From: Planctomycetaceae bacterium
Lineage (GTDB): Bacteria; Planctomycetota; Planctomycetia; Pirellulales; Thermoguttaceae
Length of the DNA: 5,483 nt
Direction of reading: 5' to 3'
NCBI GenBank assembly: GCA_031274045.1
Contig: JAISQS010000638.1
Coordinates: 1-5,483, forward strand
Position numbers and translations under genes: made by a program. Of this stretch, positions 1-5,483 are shown one piece after another (position 1 is the first letter of the stretch; every line of letters starts with the position of its first letter). Below the pieces are notes generated by a model. That model ran no database searches, was not told the origin of the DNA, and saw nothing but the letters and a program-made list of their open reading frames with translations.

Positions 1-1485
1 GCCGATTTGAAAAGCCGCATCCCTATCGCCTGCTTCGCCGCACCCGCAATCCGCGTCCAATTCGACGAATGGGAAAGAATATTCACATGGCTGCGATGGC
101 TCGGCGTAACAAAAATTTACGATGTCTCCGTCGGCGCAGATATCTGCACATGGGCTCACATCAGATTCATTCAAAAATATAAACCACAGTCCGTCATCTC
201 CCAACCTTGCCCCGCAATCGTAAACTACATCCTAATGCACCAACACGACCTCCTACCACACCTGTCGCCAATCCACAGCCCAATGCTCTGCACCGCAATT
301 TGGATGAGAAAATACGAAGGCATAAAAGAAAAAATCGCCGCCCTCTCTCCATGTATTGCCAAAATGGACGAATTCAAAATGACAGATTACGTCGAATACA
401 ACGTCACCTTCCAAAAACTAGATAAATACATCCACGACCACAACATCATTTTGCCCAAAGAAAAAAGCAACTTCGATCACGCCGAATGCGCACTGGGAAG
501 CATATTTCCAATGCCCGGAGGACTCAAAGAAAATATCGAATTCTACGTCGGGAAAGCATTGAGAGTAGATAAATCCGAAGGTCAACAAGTTGTCTACGAG
601 GATTTGAATACATTCGCCAAAAAAGATAAAAAATTCCTCCCCGACGTATTCGACGTTCTGAATTGCGCGGAAGGTTGCAATCTCGGCACCGCCTGCATCC
701 ACACAAAAGATAAATTTGACATACTCACCGTCATGGATTCCGTAAGAATAAAAGCATTGCAAAACCGCGACAAAGCCTACTTCGACGAGCTTTTTGCCGA
801 ATTCGACAAAACTCTCAACCTCGACGACTTCATAAGAACATACACCCCAATCGAAGTACCAACAGCCGAAGTAACAAACGCACAAATCAAAACAGCATTC
901 GAATTACTCAACAAAAAAACACAAGACGAATGCACCTTCGATTGCGGCGCATGCGGGTCAGCAACTTGCTACGAAATGGCAAGAAAAATAGCACTAGGCT
1001 TCAACATGCCGCATAGCTGCATCGAAAAAGCAAGAGTTGAAACAAACGAAAAAATGGTTGACATCCAAAAAGGAAACATCGAAATTCTCAACAAAATACT
1101 CGACGACATCTCCGGCATCAAATCAATGTCCGAAGGAATAAACGACCTACTCAACGGCGTAAACACATCAATACTAGAATTCAACAACATGGCAGAAGCC
1201 ATCTCAAAAATCGCAAGAAACATCAACCTAATCTCATTCAACGCCTCAATCGAAGCCGCAAGAGCCGGCGTTCACGGAAAAACTTTCGCCGTCGTCGCAC
1301 AAGAAGTAAGAACATTGGCAGAAAAAACAAAAAACATCGTCGGAGAAACACAAAACTTGACCCTACACGCATCAACCGCAACAGACTCCGTAAAAGATGT
1401 CGCAGAACAAATTCACTCCTGCATAATGAAAGCACACTCCGAAATCACAGGAATCGTAAGCTCAACAACAGGAAGCTTCGCATAA
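1..1485 (+). CDS. [FeFe]-hydrogenase-like H-cluster sensor fused to an MCP signalling domain (5' partial)
   Basis: Likely a cytosolic H2/redox sensor feeding a chemotaxis pathway. The frame is open from base 1. The TTG at position 7 is probably not the start, because related proteins, as I recall them, begin about 80 residues earlier with a ferredoxin-like [4Fe-4S] domain. Numbering from that TTG, the H-cluster motifs are QPCP (Cys68), SPCIAK (Cys115, Lys119) and CAEGC (Cys220, Cys224), so all four cysteine ligands are present. A 4Fe-4S (Fes-type) motif follows with Cys313, 316, 321 and 338. Residues about 351-482 are a short MCP coiled coil with the hairpin tip at 406-421 (NLISFNASIEAARAG) and FAVVAQEVRTLAEKT after it. 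There is no membrane segment, HAMP domain or C-terminal CheR-tethering pentapeptide. The proton-relay cysteine of catalytic enzymes is proline here, which favours sensing over turnover. This fits the chemotactic sensory class (HydDB group C2), an assignment from memory. The gene ends 68 bp before the convergent transporter; a weak GCGG/CCGC hairpin at 1514-1524 lacks an adjacent T-run. Confidence 0.88.
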   Translation, partial: ADLKSRIPIACFAAPAIRVQFDEWERIFTWLRWLGVTKIYDVSVGADICTWAHIRFIQKYKPQSVISQPCPAIVNYILMHQHDLLPHLSPIHSPMLCTAIWMRKYEGIKEKIAALSPCIAKMDEFKMTDYVEYNVTFQKLDKYIHDHNIILPKEKSNFDHAECALGSIFPMPGGLKENIEFYVGKALRVDKSEGQQVVYEDLNTFAKKDKKFLPDVFDVLNCAEGCNLGTACIHTKDKFDILTVMDSVRIKALQNRDKAYFDELFAEFDKTLNLDDFIRTYTPIEVPTAEVTNAQIKTAFELLNKKTQDECTFDCGACGSATCYEMARKIALGFNMPHSCIEKARVETNEKMVDIQKGNIEILNKILDDISGIKSMSEGINDLLNGVNTSILEFNNMAEAISKIARNINLISFNASIEAARAGVHGKTFAVVAQEVRTLAEKTKNIVGETQNLTLHASTATDSVKDVAEQIHSCIMKAHSEITGIVSSTTGSFA

Positions 1486-1553
1486 AATACGGAAATAAAT
1501 TAACCAACGTTATGCGGATTCCGCCTGCCTTGCGATTATCTGCCTTGTGTTTT

Positions 1554-4500
1554 TTATCCTCCGTCGTTGTTGGAGTGATTTTGTTTGTTTTGTGGTTGGG
1601 TGGTGGTTTGTGATTGGGTGTTGTTTGGGTTTGGTGTTTGGTCGTGCATTTCGGGGGTGTAGTTTTCCGGCAGGTCTAGCATTGACGTATGTTTTGGGAC
1701 AAAAAATCTACCCGCAGGACCCGACAGAATTGCAGGCAAGAATATCAAATCACCAATCAACGCCACCGATAACATTGCCAACATCATCACCCCAAACATC
1801 TGCGTCGGCGTAAACGTACTAAAAGCAAACGCCGATAACCCAACTCCGCCAATCAACGTCGTTTGAGTCATCGCAGTTGCACACCGCTCATAAGCATGCC
1901 GGTTCGCCTGTTTTGGCGTACAACCTTGATCAATTGCCGTTCTAAACCAAGTTATATAATGAATAGTATCATCAACAGCTATCCCCATCGCCACACTCGC
2001 CGTCATCATTGTCCCGACATCCACCGGCGCACCAATAATCCCCATAAACCCAAACACAACCACCACCGGAAACAAATTCGGTAACATTGCCAAAAATCCC
2101 GCAACCACATTCCGCAAAATCACCGCCATCACTATCCCAATCAAAACAAACGCACACGCCAAACTATCAACCAAACCCGCAATCAACTCATGTTGCGTCT
2201 TGTAAACAACCGGCACCATTCCGGTATAAACAGCTTGAATAGGTGTTGCGGATTCTTGCAATTCAGGTTCAGACCGGAAAAAAGATAACACCTGCCGCCC
2301 CTTCATCAAACACCAGTCAACAATAGTCAAAACTATCCCACGCGGAGGCGATTGCTCTATCATCTCATGAACCGGAAAATTACCATTTGGAAACTGCTCC
2401 GAAACCAACTCATCAATCAACGGATTAACAACATTCTTGACCTTATTGATAAAAAGCGAATAGTCAATCTCACGCTTCAAAGACCAAACACGCATACTCA
2501 CACGCCAAAGATCAACAGCATACTTCTTCTCCCACTCACGCGCCTTATTCCGATACTCGGTCAATTGCTCACTTGAAATACCTCGCAACTCATCACCGTC
2601 ATTTGTTACCAGAATTTTCTTGACCGAATTGATACCGGCAGCACGTAACCGATCCGCGTCCTCTTCTTTGAGATCGAGTTGGGCAAGAATGACGGAGTAA
2701 TTCGGATTCATTTTGTCCAGCGTCCAATTACCTTCTGTTGTAACGTAATCTTTGAGTTCGAGCCGATGGCGGTCAAGTTGTCCGTTGAGTGAATAGTCGT
2801 AAGTTCTATACGTGAGCGAGCCGGGCTTTCCGCGTCCTTTTGTCGGAGGTCCAAACGTAACCGCCGAAACAACTCCGCCAATATCCCCCGGCAACTCCGC
2901 CCGCAACTTCTTACACACCTTCTCAACAAACCTATAACGATCAAGCGTATTCAACGTCGAACATTGGTTGTTGTCAAATTTCAACACCACCTCCATCGGC
3001 ACCAACGGACCCAGTTGTTCTTCAAGCGCGGTGTAATGAGCAATGATTTCAGCGTTCGGAGAATAGAACCGCATCATCTTCACGGATGTCTTAATACTGA
3101 AAACTCCAATCGCAAAATAAATCATCACAACAAGACAAACAATCGTGACAAGATTGTGATACCTTATAATAAATCCGCAGACTGCACGCCAAAAAAACAT
3201 TAGTAACGTGTCATTTGATCCATGCGAATCACTATTCAACGCCTTTGCCTTCGCCTTCTCCGCAGATTTCAAATATTCATAAGCGGGATAAAAATGTAAC
3301 AACGAAGGCAAATAGAAAAACAATAACAACAACGAACCAAGAACTCCGATTGCCGAATAGAATCCGAACTTCATAATCGGAATGAGATGCGAAAAGTACA
3401 ATGAACCGAGTCCGATTGCGGTGGTGAAAGAAGCCATGAAGCACGGGTACCACGCGATAGTTACGGCGCGTTCGGGCGCGGTAATGATGCCGTGTTCGCG
3501 TATCGCGTCGTAGTAATAGTTAATGATATGAATCGCACCGGAGATGGCAAGAACATAAACAAGCGCAGGCATACTCAACATAATCGCATCACATCGGCTG
3601 CCCGTAAACCAAACCATCGCCAAAGAAATACCAGCAGACAAAATCGCAGTAGCAAACACAAACATCGTCACCTTCAAACTACCAAGACAAATAAACGCAA
3701 TCGTCAACCCAATCACCGCACAAACACCCGCCAGCCGATAAAGCGTCCGCTCACCCTCAAGACCAACCGCAACATTATCAACCGGCGGACCACCCATAAT
3801 CACACCATCAATCTTATACGGCACCCCTATCGTCATGTCCTTCATCAACACCCACGTCCGCGCGGCAAATTGCATCAACAGCGATCTTTGATCATCAGGA
3901 AAAACCGGCTCAACCCCACACTCACGACCAATCTCCCGAATCTTTGCCAAAACTAACCTCAACGCCTTCTCATTCGGCTGCGGATGAAGCGTAACAATCA
4001 TCGCCGTGCGGTACTTTCCAATCTCAAGCGGCGTTCCATCCGGTGCCTTGCGATCAGGTCCAATCAAAACACCATCAAGCCGGTCAAGTATTTCAGCCCG
4101 CGTCAAAGGACTCAAATTGTCTTTGCCGTATCGCGTTTCAAAAAGCCGCAAGAGGCGAGGTCCTGTCAGGACTTCTTTGAAGTATTGGGGTTGGTCTGTT
4201 GTGGTTTGGTTTGGGTTATTCGGGTCTGTTGGTGCGGCGGTGTTATTTTGGGGGGTGTTGTTTGGTGCGGCGGTGTTGTTTGGGGGAGTTGTGTTGTGCG
4301 GATTCGGCGCGGTGTTATCCGGTACATTCGCAGAATCCACAACTCCATCATCCACCTCAACAACTATCCCCGTCATCCAATCACTAACATTGTCAATTGT
4401 CCTGCCCGGAACAAGTTTTTGCGCAAACATCTCAAGCCGATCATCATCCATCGTGCAGCCTTCCCAACTCACAACAACAAAACTCTCATACGGGAAATTT

Positions 4501-4673
4501 TGGAGAAACCACTTGTACTCTTGTGTCTCTTTGAAAGTTTCGGGCAACCAATCCGCAACATTATTTGAGTTACTCTTGAGCGTGCGATTTGTCCCCATCC
4601 CAATAAAAGACAACAAAAAAATCACAACAAAAATAATCCGAAAACCATAATCACTAAAAAATGTACTACGCAT
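1554..4673 (-). CDS. RND/MMPL-superfamily inner-membrane transporter (COG1033-like)
   Basis: A complete 1039-residue proton-driven exporter of the inner membrane; substrate unknown. The layout is the duplicated RND plan: TM1 at about 12-28, a large periplasmic loop to about 310, TM2-6 at about 311-458, a cytoplasmic linker rich in Lys/Ala, TM7 at about 505-527, a second periplasmic loop to about 830, and TM8-12 at about 832-984. The C-terminal half carries the acidic helix motif GIAVDDTIHYI (Asp901, Asp902), the likely proton-relay site. The equivalent N-half helix (SGAIHIINYYYDA, 378-390) lacks the Asp pair at the matching place, suggesting one active relay. The first loop contains a Pro/Asn/Thr-rich insert (about 117-163) and the protein ends in an Asn/Gln/Thr-rich tail (about 1005-1039). 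The ATG at 4671-4673 is followed directly by a normal TM1, but no Shine-Dalgarno sequence precedes it. No membrane-fusion or outer-membrane partner is visible. Hopanoid/lipid exporters and MmpL proteins are relatives; specificity cannot be read from sequence. Confidence 0.92.
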   Translation of the reverse strand: MRSTFFSDYGFRIIFVVIFLLSFIGMGTNRTLKSNSNNVADWLPETFKETQEYKWFLQNFPYESFVVVSWEGCTMDDDRLEMFAQKLVPGRTIDNVSDWMTGIVVEVDDGVVDSANVPDNTAPNPHNTTPPNNTAAPNNTPQNNTAAPTDPNNPNQTTTDQPQYFKEVLTGPRLLRLFETRYGKDNLSPLTRAEILDRLDGVLIGPDRKAPDGTPLEIGKYRTAMIVTLHPQPNEKALRLVLAKIREIGRECGVEPVFPDDQRSLLMQFAARTWVLMKDMTIGVPYKIDGVIMGGPPVDNVAVGLEGERTLYRLAGVCAVIGLTIAFICLGSLKVTMFVFATAILSAGISLAMVWFTGSRCDAIMLSMPALVYVLAISGAIHIINYYYDAIREHGIITAPERAVTIAWYPCFMASFTTAIGLGSLYFSHLIPIMKFGFYSAIGVLGSLLLLFFYLPSLLHFYPAYEYLKSAEKAKAKALNSDSHGSNDTLLMFFWRAVCGFIIRYHNLVTIVCLVVMIYFAIGVFSIKTSVKMMRFYSPNAEIIAHYTALEEQLGPLVPMEVVLKFDNNQCSTLNTLDRYRFVEKVCKKLRAELPGDIGGVVSAVTFGPPTKGRGKPGSLTYRTYDYSLNGQLDRHRLELKDYVTTEGNWTLDKMNPNYSVILAQLDLKEEDADRLRAAGINSVKKILVTNDGDELRGISSEQLTEYRNKAREWEKKYAVDLWRVSMRVWSLKREIDYSLFINKVKNVVNPLIDELVSEQFPNGNFPVHEMIEQSPPRGIVLTIVDWCLMKGRQVLSFFRSEPELQESATPIQAVYTGMVPVVYKTQHELIAGLVDSLACAFVLIGIVMAVILRNVVAGFLAMLPNLFPVVVVFGFMGIIGAPVDVGTMMTASVAMGIAVDDTIHYITWFRTAIDQGCTPKQANRHAYERCATAMTQTTLIGGVGLSAFAFSTFTPTQMFGVMMLAMLSVALIGDLIFLPAILSGPAGRFFVPKHTSMLDLPENYTPEMHDQTPNPNNTQSQTTTQPQNKQNHSNNDGG
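4231..4296. repeat. Two-copy 33-bp in-frame minisatellite in the transporter's Asn/Thr/Pro linker
   Basis: Positions 4231-4263 and 4264-4296 match at 27 of 33 bases by eye, and each begins with the same 14 bases (GGTGCGGCGGTGTT). The 33-bp period keeps the reading frame and encodes two 11-residue units in the transporter, about residues 127-137 (NTTPPNNTAAP) and 138-148 (NNTPQNNTAAP). This lies in the first periplasmic loop and probably forms a disordered spacer whose length can change by slippage. Confidence 0.6.
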
Positions 4674-4910
4674 AAAAATAAAAAAACAGTTTAATTGTCA
4701 ACACAACACAACAAACAACAACCCAACAAAACTACAACCCAAACAAAACAAGTGCGTCAGCTTACTAATTTTTTTATCTCTGTCTATATTGGTCAAGATT
4801 TTTTTACACATAACAGATTTTATTCGCCGATAACTCTTGTCCATTTATCCCAAATTGGCAAACACAGCAACCAAACACAAAGAAGCCGACAGAAATGGGC
4901 GTGAAAGCAT
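4674..4910. other. Spacer upstream of the transporter, with an A/C-only tract
   Basis: No gene is supported here. From about 4700 to 4751 the + strand is almost entirely A and C with no G, so a transcript leading into the transporter would be G/U-rich and nearly C-free. The 20 bases before the transporter ATG are a poly-T-rich run with no AGGAGG-like site. On the minus strand there is a TTGACC box (4791-4796) followed 17 bases on by AAAAAT, and a perfect TTGACA box (4696-4701) with no properly placed -10. Neither is good enough to call a promoter. Confidence 0.5.
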
Positions 4911-4917
4911 CGGTGAT

Positions 4918-4953
4918 CGTAAGGTGGGCAACCGACCGCTGGGCGGTTGCCCA
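4918..4953 (+). repeat. REP-like core, copy 1 (strongest hairpin)
   Basis: The stem TGGGCAACCG (4925-4934) pairs perfectly with CGGTTGCCCA (4944-4953) around a nine-base loop. The loop flank offers an alternative ACCGC/GCGGT pairing. The 24 bases at 4912-4935 are identical to 5067-5090, so the repeat extends a few bases upstream of the core. Confidence 0.7.
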
Positions 4954-4972
4954 TGTTATACAACATAAGTTT

Positions 4973-5011
4973 ACCGCGTAGCGGTGACGGACTGGAACGC
5001 GGGCATCCCGC
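4973..5011. repeat. Pair of short GC-rich hairpins
   Basis: ACCGC-GTA-GCGGT at 4973-4985 and GCGGG-CAT-CCCGC at 4999-5011 are perfect 5-bp stems with three-base loops, 13 bases apart. They sit between REP-like copies 1 and 2 and are probably part of the same repeat family. Neither is followed by a T-run, so they are not called terminators. Confidence 0.5.
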
Positions 5012-5066
5012 CCGCCTCTGTGCGTAATAGAACCAAAAAAGTTTGAACTGAACGCCAAGACAGGGT

Positions 5067-5103
5067 GGTGATCGTAAGGTGGGCAACCGACTGCCGGGCG
5101 GTA
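5067..5103 (+). repeat. REP-like core, copy 2 (degenerate)
   Basis: The first 24 bases match copy 1 exactly. The right half then diverges (CTGCCGGGCGGTAAA), so the outer CAACCG stem loses its partner while an inner stem with a T-G wobble remains possible. It abuts copy 3 almost directly. Confidence 0.6.
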
Positions 5104-5106
5104 AAG

Positions 5107-5138
5107 GTAAGGTAGTCAACCGACCGCTGGGCGGTTGC
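5107..5138 (+). repeat. REP-like core, copy 3
   Basis: Keeps the CAACCG (5117-5122) / CGGTTG (5132-5137) stem and the nine-base loop of copy 1, with changes in the GTAAGGT-side flank (AGTC in place of GGGC). It can also pair over its whole length with inverted copy 4 (27 Watson-Crick pairs plus two wobbles in 32 positions by hand). Confidence 0.65.
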
Positions 5139-5181
5139 GTTTTCGGCGAGCGAAGCAAGACGAAAACAGTGGGGCGGAACA

Positions 5182-5237
5182 CGCATCGGCAAAACCAAAA
5201 CGTCCAAAACGTAGGGCGTTTTGGTTTTACCGGTGCG
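5182..5237. repeat. Long inverted repeat (20 of 21 positions paired)
   Basis: 5182-5202 pairs with 5217-5237: a perfect 12-bp inner stem AAAACCAAAACG (5191-5202) / CGTTTTGGTTTT (5217-5228), one C-A mismatch, then eight more pairs including one G-T wobble. The loop is 14 bases. The loop contains a second CCAAAACG (5204-5211) that can compete for 5217-5224, giving an 8-bp stem with a five-base loop. Confidence 0.7.
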
Positions 5238-5243
5238 ATTTGG

Positions 5244-5311
5244 CGATCCAGTTGTCGGCGAGTCGCCGACGTAACCGCCCGGCGGTCGGTTATCCACCTT
5301 ACGTTTGCCAA
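5244..5311 (-). repeat. REP-like long unit, copy 4 (inverted)
   Basis: A 68-bp unit: CGATCCAGTT, a hairpin GTCGGCGA-g-TCGCCGAC (5254-5270), then the inverted core (5271-5303) with stem TAACCG (5272-5277) / CGGTTA (5287-5292), then a TTTGCCAA end. It is directly repeated as copy 5 with a period of 77 bases. Confidence 0.7.
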
Positions 5312-5320
5312 TACGTTTTC

Positions 5321-5386
5321 CGATCCAGTTGTCGGCTTGCGCCGACGTAACCGCCCGGCGGTCGGTTACCCACCTTACGTTGCCAA
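5321..5386 (-). repeat. REP-like long unit, copy 5 (inverted)
   Basis: A 66-bp near-identical direct repeat of copy 4. The first hairpin keeps its GTCGGC/GCCGAC stem (5331-5336 and 5341-5346) but has the loop TTGC instead of GAGTC. The core stem is GTAACCG (5347-5353) / CGGTTAC (5363-5369). Confidence 0.7.
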
Positions 5387-5483
5387 AATTTTTTAGCGTT
5401 TTGTTTTGTTTTGTTGTTGAATTTTGAGTTATTGCCATGGCAGCCAGGATTTTATTCGTCGCATGAATCCTTGCGATTCGTTT
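5387..5483. other. Right-edge stretch without a supported gene
   Basis: Positions 5387-5430 are T/G-rich on the + strand, the reverse of the A/C-rich spacer at 4700-4751. A minus-strand frame ends in TAA at 5429-5431 and is open to the right edge, giving a C-terminus FMRRIKSWLPWQ. It could be the tail of a gene outside the window, but 17 codons are too few to decide. A small GAATC/GATTC hairpin lies at 5465-5479. Confidence 0.3.

Larger units (their letters stand above)
4911..5386. repeat. Cluster of REP-like, hairpin-forming intergenic repeats in both orientations
   Basis: This 476-base block is GC-richer than its flanks and consists largely of short palindromes. A core of about 32 bp, recognised by GTAAGGT followed by AACCGAC and GGGCGGT, occurs three times on the + strand (4918-4950, 5074-5102, 5107-5138) and twice inverted (5271-5303, 5347-5379). 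Further hairpins lie at 4973-4985, 4999-5011, 5139-5167, 5182-5237, 5254-5270 and 5331-5346. The open frames crossing it are repetitive translations of the repeat and share no recognisable protein domain. The layout is like REP/BIME clusters, but I do not recognise the family and no transposase is present in the window. Confidence 0.75.

Noticed and set aside
7..9. TTG as the true start of the hydrogenase-MCP gene
   Set aside because: The frame is open to the window edge and the homologous family has an N-terminal ferredoxin-like domain, so the gene most likely starts upstream.
418..885. 155-residue minus-strand frame within the sensor gene
   Set aside because: Shadow of the + strand gene, whose cysteine motifs and family features lie across the same bases.
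1525..1555. Terminator between the convergent genes
   Set aside because: There is a direct repeat of CTGCCTT (1525-1531, 1540-1546) and a run of T, but no stem lies next to the T-run.
3492..3956. 154-residue + strand open frame rich in Arg/Asn/Thr/His, antisense to the transporter
   Set aside because: All stop codons contain T, and the + strand here is strongly A/C-rich, so long stop-free frames arise by composition. The product has no domain pattern, while the minus-strand frame is a clear RND protein.
4186..4286. G-quadruplex in the G-rich linker-coding stretch
   Set aside because: The runs of three or more G are separated by loops of about 25 bases, too long for a canonical quadruplex.
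3984..4650. Two overlapping + strand frames of 194 and 214 codons
   Set aside because: Antisense to the N-terminal part of the transporter; low-complexity translations of its linker region with no recognisable domain.
4675..4701. Perfect TTGACA on the minus strand with a TATTTT box as transporter promoter
   Set aside because: The spacer would be only 15 bases and transcription would start at or inside the start codon.
4911..5386. CRISPR array
   Set aside because: The repeats are irregularly spaced, occur in both orientations and are not separated by uniform unique spacers.
4804..5438. Several frames on both strands crossing the repeat cluster
   Set aside because: They translate the repeat units, giving recurring VRW-TDRRAVTSA-like words; no domain, and several frames are open at once.
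5429..5483. 3' end of a minus-strand gene entering from the right (C-terminus FMRRIKSWLPWQ)
   Set aside because: Only 17 codons are visible, and another minus-strand frame is also open to the edge; not enough to call.

Overview
The window holds two convergent protein genes followed by a gene-free, repeat-rich stretch. Positions 1-1485 (+) are the 3' part of a cytosolic [FeFe]-hydrogenase-like sensor protein fused to a chemoreceptor (MCP) signalling domain; its ferredoxin-like N-terminus lies off the left edge. After a 68-bp gap, positions 1554-4673 (-) are a complete RND/MMPL-family membrane transporter of 1039 residues. Positions 4674-4910 are its A/C-rich upstream spacer. Positions 4911-5386 are a cluster of hairpin-forming, REP-like repeats in both orientations. 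The last ~100 bases contain nothing I can call with confidence.

Organism: the sensory hydrogenase points to an anaerobe. The transporter's N-terminal 'FVVVSWEGC' loop and its 'SGAIHIINYYYDA' helix resemble, from memory, the RND transporters of Planctomycetes. An anaerobic, possibly gut-associated, planctomycete-like bacterium is my best guess, but it is inference. The transporter start has no visible Shine-Dalgarno sequence.

The two genes do not look functionally linked: they converge and share no promoter. The sensor probably couples H2 or redox state to a chemotaxis-type CheA/CheW array. The transporter probably exports an unknown, perhaps lipidic, substrate using the proton gradient.

The most unusual DNA-level signal is a strong excess of A/C over G/T on the + strand at third codon positions in both genes, although they are coded on opposite strands. 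It reaches 75 codons in a row in the transporter and is broken by patches where it is absent or reversed. The second notable signal is the repeat cluster, whose copies keep their hairpin through a paired (compensatory) base change and can fold together into a cloverleaf-like structure.
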